NCBI RefSeq assembly: GCF_001620365.2
Contig: NZ_LQMT02000034.1
Coordinates: forward strand, 124,001-188,000
Source of the DNA: Amycolatopsis keratiniphila subsp. keratiniphila
GTDB lineage: Bacteria; Actinomycetota; Actinomycetes; Mycobacteriales; Pseudonocardiaceae
Reading direction: 5' to 3'
DNA: 64,000 bases
In this document: positions 19,842 to 28,103 of the stretch, piece after piece
Position numbering within the stretch: the first letter of the stretch is position 1
Layout: every line of letters starts with the position of its first letter
Program-made: the position numbers and the translations under genes
Notes under the pieces: model-generated
The model's database searches: none
Told to the model about the DNA's origin: nothing
The model's input: only the letters and a program-made list of their open reading frames with translations

Positions 19842-20279
19842 GTGGCCGGGTTGAGCGAGCAGATCCGCGACTGGATCGTGGCACCGAACTTCTGGCATCT
19901 GGCCACGGTGAACCTGGACGGTTCCCCGCAGGTCTCCCCCATGTGGATCGACGCCGAAGACGACTTCATCGTGTTCAATACCGCCATCGGGCGGGTGAAG
20001 GAGGAGAACCTGCGACGCGATCCCCGTGTGTCGTTGTCGTGCCTGGACACGACGAATCCCTACGACCGCGTGGTGATCCACGGCCGGGCCGTCGAGTTCG
20101 TCGAAGGCGACGAGGCGGATCGCTGCATGGACCGGCTGGCGAAGAAATACGTCGGCACCGACCGGTTCGAATGGCGGATTCCCGGAGAACGGCGGGTGAA
20201 GATTCTCGTCCAGCCGACCCGGGTCCGCCACGTCGTCGGCGTCGAGCCTTTCCGGCGCGGGCGCCTCGGCCCCGGCTAA
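19842..20279 (+). CDS. PPOX class (F420-type) flavin/deazaflavin-binding protein
   Basis: 145 aa with a split-barrel pyridoxamine-5'-phosphate-oxidase-like fold: FWHLATVNLDGSPQVSPMWI, followed by NTAIGRVKEENLRRDPRVSLS. The second stretch is typical of PPOX class F420-dependent actinobacterial proteins. GTG 19842 follows GGAGG by 6 nt. Family members reduce diverse small molecules with F420H2 or bind flavin; the natural substrate is unknown. It stands alone and is followed directly by a family A double hairpin. Confidence 0.88.
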   Translation: MAGLSEQIRDWIVAPNFWHLATVNLDGSPQVSPMWIDAEDDFIVFNTAIGRVKEENLRRDPRVSLSCLDTTNPYDRVVIHGRAVEFVEGDEADRCMDRLAKKYVGTDRFEWRIPGERRVKILVQPTRVRHVVGVEPFRRGRLGPG

Positions 20280-20314
20280 GGTTGGTCCTTTGTGGACGCT
20301 CGCGCGGATGGCGT

Positions 20315-20367
20315 GTTGCGAAAGCCACTTTCGCAACGTTGAAGGTTGCGAAAGCCACTTTCGCAAC
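20315..20367. repeat. Family A double hairpin, locus 2
   Basis: Two perfect hairpins, 20315-20337 and 20345-20367. Each has arms GTTGCGAAAG / CTTTCGCAAC around the loop CCA, with the 7-nt spacer GTTGAAG. It lies in the 134-nt gap downstream of the PPOX gene, so it may terminate that transcript. Confidence 0.9.
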
Positions 20368-20413
20368 GCCGGCGCGAGGCCCTCACTGCCGGATACCAAG
20401 GCGACGCAACCGA

Positions 20414-20866
20414 ATGACCCACTCACTACGTCCTCGCCACATGAGATGGATCGCAGTGTGCCTCCTCCTGGTCCTGGCGGGATGCGGCGCGGGCGCGGGT
20501 CAGGCGAGACTGGAGGCCTTCGTCGAACTCGGCTCGGCCCCTCTCCCGGCGGGCCCGAGGTCCGCGGAACTGGGGACGCCCGAGGGGCAGGAGTTCCAGA
20601 GCGCCCTGGAACGCGCCAAGACCTCGAACCGGGACGAGGTCCGTGCCGCCCTGTCGTTCGCGCCGACGGCCGATCGGCGCGCCTTCGCCTTCGTGCTGCC
20701 CGGTTGTGCCGAGGACGGCGCCGAACTGACCATCGAGCGCGACACGCTGACCGCGAAGCTCACCGGCGGGGAGAACGTCAACTGCGCTACGGCGAACTAC
20801 TTCCTCACCGTCTTTTCCGTCGACCGTGACTCGGTCCCGGCAGCGCCGACGTTGATGCCACGCTGA
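20414..20866 (+). CDS. Small lipoprotein of unknown function
   Basis: About 150 aa. The N-terminus contains a signal sequence with a lipobox, LVLAGC, so the mature protein should be lipid-anchored on the outer face of the membrane. The mature part is about 120 aa with two further Cys that could pair (LPGCAED, NVNCATAN). No family recognised. ATG 20414 and ATG 20441 are both possible and neither has a strong SD. Its stop abuts the stop of the convergent monooxygenase gene (20867). Confidence 0.7.
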   Translation: MTHSLRPRHMRWIAVCLLLVLAGCGAGAGQARLEAFVELGSAPLPAGPRSAELGTPEGQEFQSALERAKTSNRDEVRAALSFAPTADRRAFAFVLPGCAEDGAELTIERDTLTAKLTGGENVNCATANYFLTVFSVDRDSVPAAPTLMPR

Positions 20867-22033
20867 CTACGAGACAGGATCAGGCAGTGCCAGTGCGGTG
20901 TGCGCCGGACGCCCGGTGTCCGGCGTCAGCGCGGTCATGCCACGAAGCCGGCTGTCGCGACCCGCCAGGGCTTCGGCGGTGGCCGGGAAGAGTGCCGCGT
21001 CGCCCACGCCGACCTCCGCTTGGTTCAGCTCGACGAATTCCCGCGTCTCCTGTTCGTAGGCTTCGAAAGCGCCCGTGGCGGCCAGGGACCTGGCGAGCAT
21101 GTACGCCCCGACGAGAGCGAGACTGGAGCCCTGCCCCGTCAGGAACGACGGCGCGAAGGCGGCGTCACCCACCAAGCCGACCCGGCCCCGCGACCAGCGC
21201 GGCAGGTGGATCTGGCTGACGGTGTCGAAGAACAGGTCGTCCGCGTCGCGCAGCGCGCCGATCATGGCCGGGATCTCCCAGCCGTCGCCGTCGAAGGTCG
21301 CGGCGATGAGATCACGTTGCGCGCCGGCATCGCGGAGCACCTCGTACGGCGGTTCGGGACGGGCGGCGACCAGGAATCCGTGTACCTGATCGCTTCCCTT
21401 GACCGCGTAGAGCGCCGCCCCTCGGCCGGGCGCGTTCCAGATCACGCCCTCCCGGGAGAGGCCGAATTCGTTGGGCATGGTGAATCCGGCGAAGCAATAT
21501 CCCAGATAACGGTGGAATCGGTGCTCCGGGCCGAAAACGAGCTCCCTGGTGCGCGAGTGCAGGCCGTCCGCTCCCACCACCAGGTCGAAATCGCGCCGTG
21601 TTCCGCTGCGGAAGGTCACCTCGACACCGCGCTCGTGTTCGATGAGCGTTTCGATCGAATCGCCGAAGACGTACTCGACGTCGTCGCGCGTGACTCCATA
21701 AAGGATTTCGGCCAGATCGCCCCTCCGCAGTTCGACGTCGTGCCCGTCGACTCCGCCGGTCACCGTCTGCGGATTCAGCGAAGCCACCTCGGCGCCCTCG
21801 GTGTCGACGAAGGTCAGCGCGCGCGTCTCGATGTGCGCTTCCCGAAGCAGCGAAAGGATTCCCATCCGGCGGGACACCTCCAACGCCGTGCCGCGGATGT
21901 CGATCGGGTAGCCGCCGCCGCGCAGACCGCCCGCCTTTTCCACCACCGTCACGGAGAACCCGTGCCGTCGCAGCCAGAACGCGACCGCCGGACCGGCGAT
22001 GCTCGCGCCGGAGACCAGAACCGTGCCCTTCAT
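20867..22033 (-). CDS. FAD-dependent monooxygenase (TetX/PHBH-like)
   Basis: 388 aa. GASIAGPAVAFWLRRHGFSVTVVEKAG is the N-terminal FAD-binding motif, DLVVGADGLHSRTR is the DG motif near residue 155, and GRVGLVGDAAFAPSFLTGQGSSLALVGAYMLA is the GD motif near residue 285. This is the class A flavoprotein hydroxylase plan. ATG 22033 has GAGGGAAAG upstream. The gene lies 17 nt downstream of the MFS transporter with a divergent TetR regulator, a layout typical of drug inactivation plus efflux. The substrate is unknown. Confidence 0.92.
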   Translation of the reverse strand: MKGTVLVSGASIAGPAVAFWLRRHGFSVTVVEKAGGLRGGGYPIDIRGTALEVSRRMGILSLLREAHIETRALTFVDTEGAEVASLNPQTVTGGVDGHDVELRRGDLAEILYGVTRDDVEYVFGDSIETLIEHERGVEVTFRSGTRRDFDLVVGADGLHSRTRELVFGPEHRFHRYLGYCFAGFTMPNEFGLSREGVIWNAPGRGAALYAVKGSDQVHGFLVAARPEPPYEVLRDAGAQRDLIAATFDGDGWEIPAMIGALRDADDLFFDTVSQIHLPRWSRGRVGLVGDAAFAPSFLTGQGSSLALVGAYMLARSLAATGAFEAYEQETREFVELNQAEVGVGDAALFPATAEALAGRDSRLRGMTALTPDTGRPAHTALALPDPVS

Positions 22034-22050
22034 TCTTTCCCTCACTTCTC

Positions 22051-23487
22051 TCAGAGTGCTGCCAGGATTTCGTTGCTGGAGCGCGACTTTCGCACCAGCA
22101 TGACGACGAGGACCGCGGCCATCGCGAAGGCGACCGAGGCGATCGTGATGTAGGTGAAGACGCCCGCACCCGAGTTCACCGTTTCGCCGCCGACGGACAC
22201 GGTGGTCGACTTGAGCACCGCGGCGCCCACGAAATCCAGGACCACGGAACCGATCGCGATGACGACCATGACCAGGCTGGAGACGACGCCCTGCCGCTCG
22301 GCGGGCGCCAGGCTGCCCGCCAGGTTGAAGCCGGAGGTCCCGAGCGCACCGACGGTGAAACCCAGCAGGAAGGCGAAGAACACCGCGACGGGGAACTGCG
22401 AGACACCGGCGAACATCCCGATGGTTCCCACGGTTCCGAGCGCGATTCCGCCTGCCAGCGTCATCGACGGCCCGACCCGGGTGGCGAGCACCCCGGCGAC
22501 CGGGCCGCCGATCATGACGCCGACACCGGGCGCCGCGAGCAGCAGCGCCAGCGTTCCCTGGCCGGCCAGTCCGTATCCGAGCCCCTGGTCCGCCGAGACG
22601 TCGCTGACCAGCGGGATGAGCTGGAGCATGCTCTGATAGGAGCCGGTGCTCAGCACCAGCACGAGCAACGTGAGCGCCAAGGGCGCCCCGATATCCCGGA
22701 TGTCGATCAGCGCATCGGGCTTGCGGCTTGAAACCAGGAGCCACCGCGACAACGCGGCGACACCACCGGCGAGCAGGACCAGCGGAGTGAGGGCGAACCA
22801 GCCGAACTCCGAGCCGAGGCTGATGTAGCCGAGCACGCCGGCCAGGCCACCGCCCAGGAGCAGCGCGCCTCCGACGTCGATCCGGCCCGGCGTCCTGACC
22901 ACGGATTCGGGGATGACGCCGCGTACGCAGATCGCCATCGCGATCGCGACGACGGCCGACACGACGAACAGGATCCGGAAGCCGGACTCAGCGGCCAGTT
23001 TCTCGGTGAGGAACCGGGAACCGATGTTGAGCACCGCGGACCCGGAGGTCACGATGCCCACCACGACCATCGCGATCCGGGGCGCGCAGATCTCGCGGAC
23101 GATCGCGACCGAAAGGAACAAGGCGGCCACGGCCGCCCCTTGCAGCAGCCGCCCGGGCACGAAGATCCACAGGTTCGGGGCCACCGCGCAGACCAGCGCG
23201 CCGGCGCAGCTGAGCAGCAAGGTCAGCACGAGCACCTTGCGTTTGCCGTGCACGTCGGCGCTCTTGCCGAGCAGCGGCGCCCACATCACGCCCGCCAGCA
23301 TCGCGCCGGCGTTGAGCCACGCCGCCTGATCGGTGCCGAAGTGGTCGAGCATTTCCGGGAGGACGAGCAGCGGCGCGGTGATCGCCGTGTCGACCATGAA
23401 GTTGACGAGTACCAAGACCGCGACGAGGCCGACGAGCCGCCCGCTCCACCTGGTGTGCGGTTTCGAGCCGATCCTGCTCTCCTGCAT
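22051..23487 (-). CDS. MFS transporter (DHA2-like drug efflux)
   Basis: 478 aa with about 14 predicted membrane segments. It has the MFS loop motif GKSADVHGKRKVLVLTLLLS between TM2 and TM3 and the efflux motif C-like stretch PGRLLQGAAVAALF. This suggests a proton-driven exporter of small hydrophobic compounds. I chose ATG 23487 (AAGGAG upstream) over an in-frame start 48 nt earlier. It is the first gene of the leftward transporter-monooxygenase unit and is divergent from the TetR gene; the operator-like palindrome at 23535-23560 sits between them. Confidence 0.9.
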   Translation of the reverse strand: MQESRIGSKPHTRWSGRLVGLVAVLVLVNFMVDTAITAPLLVLPEMLDHFGTDQAAWLNAGAMLAGVMWAPLLGKSADVHGKRKVLVLTLLLSCAGALVCAVAPNLWIFVPGRLLQGAAVAALFLSVAIVREICAPRIAMVVVGIVTSGSAVLNIGSRFLTEKLAAESGFRILFVVSAVVAIAMAICVRGVIPESVVRTPGRIDVGGALLLGGGLAGVLGYISLGSEFGWFALTPLVLLAGGVAALSRWLLVSSRKPDALIDIRDIGAPLALTLLVLVLSTGSYQSMLQLIPLVSDVSADQGLGYGLAGQGTLALLLAAPGVGVMIGGPVAGVLATRVGPSMTLAGGIALGTVGTIGMFAGVSQFPVAVFFAFLLGFTVGALGTSGFNLAGSLAPAERQGVVSSLVMVVIAIGSVVLDFVGAAVLKSTTVSVGGETVNSGAGVFTYITIASVAFAMAAVLVVMLVRKSRSSNEILAAL

Positions 23488-23534
23488 GAAGACTCCTTGT
23501 GCGGGATTCAGGGAAAGGCGGTCCCCCCGCCTCA

Positions 23535-23560
23535 AAAACTACACTACACGGTGCAGTTTT
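23535..23560. promoter_or_regulatory. Putative TetR operator
   Basis: Imperfect 26-bp palindrome with AAAACT.CA and TG.AGTTTT arms, centred in the 98-nt space between the MFS and TetR starts. This AT-rich symmetric site in a GC-rich background is where an autoregulating TetR dimer would be expected to bind. Confidence 0.65.
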
Positions 23561-23585
23561 CTACGGCTGAGAATACGATGAGAAC

Positions 23586-24215
23586 ATGGCGACCCCGCGA
23601 GCGACCGCGCGAACACCGGGCAGGCGGCTGCAGGCCGAGGCCAAGCAGGCGGCGATCCTCGACGCCGCCGAGGCGTTGTTCGTGTCGGACGGCTACGAAC
23701 TCACCAGCGTCGACGCGATCTCCGCACGGGCCGGGGTGTCCAAACGCACCGTCTACGACCACTTCGGCGACAAGCAGACCCTCTTCCGCGCCGTTCTCGG
23801 CCGCGCCAACGACGCCGTCGTGGCGACCGTGCGCAAGGCGATCGACGAAGAACTCACCGAAGACCGCGACATCCGCGACGCGTTGCTCGGCTTCGCGCGG
23901 CGGGTGACGACTGGGATGTTCCCGACGTCGGACTACGCGACGTTCCGGCGGCTGAGTTCCCAGGCCCCGGTGGCGCCGCGGCTGCCGGAAGCGGCACGCG
24001 ACCAACCGGAACGACTGATGGAGGAACGGTTCGCGAAGTTCGCCGCGGACGGCAAGCTCCGGCCGTGCGACCCGCGACGCGCGATGCAGCATTTCGTGGC
24101 CCTGACGATGCGTTTGGTCCTCGACGTGACGGACGAGGACCACGCGGTGGGCAAGGCGGAGATCCTCGAGATCCTCACCGACGGGGTGGACGTGTTCCTG
24201 CGCGCCTACCGCTGA
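23586..24215 (+). CDS. TetR family transcriptional regulator
   Basis: 209 aa. The N-terminal helix-turn-helix reads AAILDAAEALFVSDGYELTSVDAISARAGVSKRTVYDHFGDKQTLF (about residues 20-65), and the ligand domain follows. It is divergent from the MFS/monooxygenase unit and separated from it by a palindromic operator candidate, so it is most likely the repressor of that unit. The inducer is unknown and could be a substrate of the pump. Confidence 0.93.
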   Translation: MATPRATARTPGRRLQAEAKQAAILDAAEALFVSDGYELTSVDAISARAGVSKRTVYDHFGDKQTLFRAVLGRANDAVVATVRKAIDEELTEDRDIRDALLGFARRVTTGMFPTSDYATFRRLSSQAPVAPRLPEAARDQPERLMEERFAKFAADGKLRPCDPRRAMQHFVALTMRLVLDVTDEDHAVGKAEILEILTDGVDVFLRAYR

Positions 24216-24329
24216 CGCGCCTTGTCACCCTTGAGAGCTACCCGCAGGTGCCCTCCGCATGGTGACGATTCCCGGCCGCCGGATCCGTAGCGTGCCCGGT
24301 GAATCGTTCCCCGGTACCAGGAGTTCACC

Positions 24330-25187
24330 ATGTCCCGTAAGGCATCCGCTCTGATCGCGCTGTGCTGCGCAGTGGCAGGCGTCGCGCTGTCGGCCTGCGA
24401 CGAAGCCACGGAAGCGGAATCCGCGTTCACCGGAACACAGAAGATCAAGGTCGGCGAGCGTTCGGTGAACGTGTCGTGCGCGGGGAACGCGGTCGAGGGA
24501 CGGCCGGTCGTCGTCCTGCTGCACGGCGGAGGCGACGATCTCGGGAAACTGAGCGGGCTCCAGAACACCCTTGCCGCGCAAGGCCGGGTCTGTTCCTACG
24601 ACCGGCTCGGCGCGGGCGCCAGCGACCAGCCCGACGGACCGCAGAGTTTCGAAAGCACCGGGAAGATCCTCACCGGCGTGCTCGACCAGGTCGCCGGTGG
24701 CGAGCCGGTCGTCCTCGCCGGGCATTCACTCGGCGGGCTGATCGCCGCCAGGTACTCCCCCGACCACCAGGACCGGGTCAAGGGCCTGGTGCTGATGGAC
24801 GCCACCTCGCCGACCCAGGAAGCCGATCTGCGGCAACGGATTCCGGAGTCGGCCACCGGGATGGCGGCCGAACTGCGGGCACAGACCTTGGCGGTGTTCG
24901 CCGGGCAGGGTCCCGAAAAGCTGGTGGTCCCCGACGGCGAGGTCCGCTCCGCCGGGGACATCCCGGTCGAGGTGATCCAGCACGGCAAGCAGTATCTCGC
25001 GGCCGTCCCCGAGTACGGCGCGGGCCTGGAGCAGTCGTGGGCGGAGGGGCAGCGGAAATGGCTCGCGCTGTCCGGCCGCAGCAATCTGAGCACCGCGGCG
25101 AACAGCGAGCACTACATCTACGTCGACCAGCCGGATCTCGCCGTCCGGGCGATCCAGCGTGTCGTGGACGAGGCCAAGTCCGAGTAG
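24330..25187 (+). CDS. Lipoprotein alpha/beta hydrolase
   Basis: 285 aa with a lipobox (VALSAC) after a signal segment, so it is probably an extracytoplasmic lipid-anchored enzyme. VVLLHGGGDDLGK forms the oxyanion region, GHSLGG the nucleophile elbow (about residue 132), an Asp lies in LMDATSP, and His lies in NSEHYIYVDQP. Together these make an intact Ser-Asp-His triad of an esterase/lipase-like hydrolase. The SD CAGGAG precedes ATG 24330. It is convergent with the response regulator and ends 3 nt from it. Confidence 0.9.
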   Translation: MSRKASALIALCCAVAGVALSACDEATEAESAFTGTQKIKVGERSVNVSCAGNAVEGRPVVVLLHGGGDDLGKLSGLQNTLAAQGRVCSYDRLGAGASDQPDGPQSFESTGKILTGVLDQVAGGEPVVLAGHSLGGLIAARYSPDHQDRVKGLVLMDATSPTQEADLRQRIPESATGMAAELRAQTLAVFAGQGPEKLVVPDGEVRSAGDIPVEVIQHGKQYLAAVPEYGAGLEQSWAEGQRKWLALSGRSNLSTAANSEHYIYVDQPDLAVRAIQRVVDEAKSE

Positions 25188-25190
25188 GAC

Positions 25191-25853
25191 TCAGGTGACG
25201 AGGCCGTGGCGGAAGGCGTAGATGACCGCCTGGACCCGGTCGCGCAGCCCGAGTTTGGCGAGCATCCGCGAAACGAAAGTCTTGACGGTTTCCTGGCTGA
25301 TCATCAGTGTCGCGGCGATCTCGCTGTTGGACCGGCCGTCCGCGATGAGCCGGAGGACCTCCAGCTCCCGCGGTGTCAGCGGGGTTCCGGCGGGGTCTTC
25401 GTCCTCGGCGGGCCGGATCCGGGAGGCGTAGCGGCCCACCAGCTGTCGTGTCACCTCGGGATCCAGCAGGGCCGCGCCGGTCGCCACGGTACGGATCCCG
25501 TGCAGCAGCCGGTCGGGCGGGCTGTCCTTGAGCAGGAACCCGCTCGCACCGGCGCGCAGCGCCCGGTAGACGTACTCGTCGAGGTTGAACGTGGTCACCA
25601 CCAGGACCTTGCCTGGTTCGGCCACGTCGGCGCCCGCCAGCAGGCGGGTGGCCTCGATACCGTCGAGCACCGGCATGCGCACGTCCATCACCACGACGTC
25701 CGGGCGCAGCCGGGCGGCGAGATCGACCGCGGCCCGGCCGTCGCCGCATTCGCCCGCCACTTCGAGGTCGGGCTGGGCGTCGATGATCGTCACCAGGCCG
25801 GTACGCACCAGCATCTGGTCGTCGCAGACCAGCACCCGGGTCGGCGCGGTCAC
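25191..25853 (-). CDS. NarL/LuxR-type response regulator
   Basis: 220 aa. The receiver domain has CDDQ, phospho-acceptor Asp in VVVMDVRMP (about residue 57), Thr in VVTTF and Lys in FLLKDSP. The C-terminal LuxR-type helix-turn-helix reads LTPRELEVLRLIADGRSNSEIAATLMISQETVKTFVSRMLAKLGLRDRVQA. Start GTG 25853 overlaps the kinase stop as GTGA, so the two are translationally coupled. It should be phosphorylated by the adjacent kinase; targets are unknown. Confidence 0.94.
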   Translation of the reverse strand: MTAPTRVLVCDDQMLVRTGLVTIIDAQPDLEVAGECGDGRAAVDLAARLRPDVVVMDVRMPVLDGIEATRLLAGADVAEPGKVLVVTTFNLDEYVYRALRAGASGFLLKDSPPDRLLHGIRTVATGAALLDPEVTRQLVGRYASRIRPAEDEDPAGTPLTPRELEVLRLIADGRSNSEIAATLMISQETVKTFVSRMLAKLGLRDRVQAVIYAFRHGLVT

Positions 25854-26962
25854 GACGCGTTCCCCGCGGGAATGCGGGCACGGACCGAGAATCCGCCGTC
25901 TCTTCTGCGGCCCGCGCTGAATTCGCCGTCCAGGACGTCGATCCGTTCGCGCAGCCCGGCGAGGCCCCGTCCGCCGCCCGGGGATTCCACTGTGGACACT
26001 GCTTCCTCCGTGTCCACCGCGACGGTGATCTCCCCGTCTCCGTGGTGCACCAGCACCGAGGTGCGGCTGCCGCGAGCGTGTTTCAGCGCGTTGGTCAACG
26101 CCTCCTGCACGACGCGATAGGCCACCGGTCCGGCGGACCCCGCCGCGGGCTCGCCCCGCTCGGAGAACTCCACCGGCTGCCCTGCTTGGCGCGTACGCTC
26201 CACGAGCGTCGGGATCGCTTCGGCGCCGTGTCCGGGATCGATCACGTCGAGCAGGTGACGCAGATCGGCGATGGCCAGCCGTCCGGTGCCTGCCACGGCG
26301 GTCAGGCTCTGGTCGAGCCGTTCGCCGGTGAGATACCGGGCCGCTTCGGCCTGCACGACCATCGCCGTGACGTGATGGGTGACGACGTCGTGGAGTTCGG
26401 CGGCGATGCGGGCGCGTTCGGCCGCCCGCGTCTCCTCGGCGACACGGCGGCGACGTTCCGCTTCCGCGACCCGGCCTGCCCGCAACGCCGTCCCGATCCC
26501 CCAGGCCAGCACCAACGCCAGATAGAAGGTCACATAGCCGGCGAGGGGTTCCGTCCCGCCGAGTGAAGCGAACGCGATCGCCGAAGCGAGGTACACCGCG
26601 GTCGACACGATCGCCATCACGCTTCGGTGCCGCTCCAGCCGAAGTCCCACGGTCAGCAAGGCGATCGGCAGCGCCGTGCCGGCGAACGAGTGATAGCCGC
26701 CGAACTGGTCGACGGCGAATCCGAGCGCCACCAGGGCGAAACCGGCGACCGGCCACCGGTGACATACGACGAGGGGGACGCATTGCAGCGCGATCCCTGC
26801 GACGGCAAGTGCGTCGTACGGGCGGTTCGGCAGCCCGCCGAACTGCGTTCCGTGGCTCTGCAACGCCGGGATCAGCGATCCCACGAAGAGGGTCACCGCG
26901 ACCGGGAGGTACCAGACCGGGCCACATCGCCACTGTGTCGAGACCCACCGAAGGTTGACCAC
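25850..26962 (-). CDS. DesK/NarX-type sensor histidine kinase
   Basis: About 370 aa. Roughly six membrane helices in residues 10-165 are followed by a HisKA_3 dimerisation helix with the phospho-His in AELHDVVTHHV and an HATPase region (EALTNALKHARG, GGGRGLAGLRERI). There is little extracytoplasmic sequence, so it probably senses within the membrane. The start is uncertain: I chose GTG 26962, because upstream starts would overlap the divergent gene at 27013. Cotranscribed with the regulator; the intervening overlap is 4 nt. Confidence 0.9.
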   Translation of the reverse strand: MVNLRWVSTQWRCGPVWYLPVAVTLFVGSLIPALQSHGTQFGGLPNRPYDALAVAGIALQCVPLVVCHRWPVAGFALVALGFAVDQFGGYHSFAGTALPIALLTVGLRLERHRSVMAIVSTAVYLASAIAFASLGGTEPLAGYVTFYLALVLAWGIGTALRAGRVAEAERRRRVAEETRAAERARIAAELHDVVTHHVTAMVVQAEAARYLTGERLDQSLTAVAGTGRLAIADLRHLLDVIDPGHGAEAIPTLVERTRQAGQPVEFSERGEPAAGSAGPVAYRVVQEALTNALKHARGSRTSVLVHHGDGEITVAVDTEEAVSTVESPGGGRGLAGLRERIDVLDGEFSAGRRRDGGFSVRARIPAGNAS

Positions 26963-26990
26963 GAAGCGGATCCTATTCCGAACGGGCGAC

Positions 26991-27004
26991 GTTACGGACG
27001 TAAC
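26991..27004. promoter_or_regulatory. Palindrome in divergent promoter
   Basis: GTTACG and CGTAAC arms separated by 2 nt, in the 50-nt space between the kinase and the ChrB-N gene. It could be an operator for either divergent transcript. It ends 8 nt before GTG 27013. Confidence 0.45.
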
Positions 27005-27012
27005 ATGACCTT

Positions 27013-27570
27013 GTGACCGACGAATCACGCGAACAGGGCTGGCTGGTGATCAGCGTGTCCACCGCCGGCGGACCGGACTCGCTACGGGTCCAGGTCTGGC
27101 GCAAACTCCGCTCCCTGGGCGCGCTTTACCTGCAGCAATCGGTGTGCCTGCTGCCCGCGCGGGTGGAGGTGGTGCGCGAGATCCGCCGTCTGCTCGACCG
27201 GGTCCGGCACCAGGGCGGGACGGCGCGTGCACTGCCGATGGCGTTCACCGAGCCGGCCGAGGAGCGGGCGGTGATCGCGGAACTGAACGACGCCCGCGAC
27301 TCCGAGTACGCCGAAGTCCTCGAGCGGCTGCCCGAGCTTCGGCGGGAACTCGCGGACGAGCAGGCCCGCGGCAACGCCACCTACGCGGAAGTCGAAGAGT
27401 CCGAAGCCGACTTGAACCGGTTTCGTAGTTGGCTGGCCAAGATCGCCGCTCGCGACTATTTCGCCGCACCGCTCGGCCAGGAGGCTCGCGACGCCGTCGA
27501 ACTGGCCGCGGCCGAACTCGCCGCCTTCGAGGAAGCCGCCCTGCGCGCGGAAGCGCCCGAGCGGCGATGA
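27013..27570 (+). CDS. ChrB N-terminal-domain protein
   Basis: 185 aa. The N-terminal half (LVISVSTAGGPDSLRVQVWRKLRSLGALYLQQSVCLLPA) matches the ChrB N-terminal domain found in chromate-resistance regulators. The second half is helical and rich in Glu and Arg (about 95-145), probably coiled coil. GTG 27013 starts the frame. It overlaps the next gene by 4 nt (ATGA), so the two are coupled. No chromate transporter is nearby, so a role in chromate response is not supported here; a DNA- or RNA-related regulatory role is possible. Confidence 0.75.
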   Translation: MTDESREQGWLVISVSTAGGPDSLRVQVWRKLRSLGALYLQQSVCLLPARVEVVREIRRLLDRVRHQGGTARALPMAFTEPAEERAVIAELNDARDSEYAEVLERLPELRRELADEQARGNATYAEVEESEADLNRFRSWLAKIAARDYFAAPLGQEARDAVELAAAELAAFEEAALRAEAPERR

Positions 27571-27989
27571 CCGGGTCGTTCTGGTGGGATCTGCTGCTCG
27601 GCCTCGCGGGTGCGCTGCTCCTGGCCTGGCTCGTGCTCGTCGTGGCGCTCGTACTCGCCCGGCCCCGTGGCGGACTGCTCCGGGAAGCGCTGCGGCTGCT
27701 GCCCGACGTGCTGCGGCTCATCCGCCGCCTGGCCGCGGACAAGACGCTGCCCCGCGGCGTCCGGGTCAGGCTCGGGTTGCTACTGGCCTACCTCGCCCTG
27801 CCCGTCGATCTCGTCCCCGATTTCATTCCCGTCCTTGGCTATGCCGACGACGCCATCATCGTCGTCCTCGTCTTGCGTGGCGTCGTCCGCCGCGCCGGGC
27901 CCGCCGCCGTCCGCGCGCACTGGCCCGGTACCGACGACGGTTTCGACGCACTCGCCCGCCTGACCGGTTTTCCCACCGCCACAACCTGA
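27567..27989 (+). CDS. YkvA/DUF1232 family membrane protein
   Basis: 140 aa. One N-terminal membrane helix (WWDLLLGLAGALLLAWLVLVVALVLA) precedes the DUF1232 core LLAYLALPVDLVPDFIPVLGYADDAIIVVLVLRGVVRRAG, recognisable by the LPxDLxPDFIPxxGYxDD signature. Function of the family is not established. ATG 27567 overlaps the stop of the ChrB-N gene (ATGA), indicating translational coupling. Confidence 0.9.
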   Translation: MTGSFWWDLLLGLAGALLLAWLVLVVALVLARPRGGLLREALRLLPDVLRLIRRLAADKTLPRGVRVRLGLLLAYLALPVDLVPDFIPVLGYADDAIIVVLVLRGVVRRAGPAAVRAHWPGTDDGFDALARLTGFPTATT

Positions 27990-28103
27990 TCCCGTTTAGC
28001 GAGTTGTGCGCATTTCTGTCAGAGGCGTAACAACTTTCGGTCTTCCCACGGCATACCGGAGAGCTGTCTTGTTCTGTCCGGTCCCCGCCGCAGGAGGATT
28101 CGC

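Noticed and set aside
23586..24215. An additional gene on the minus strand opposite the TetR gene
   Set aside because: The overlapping open frame has no SD and its product is Arg/His-rich; the TetR gene has a clear helix-turn-helix.
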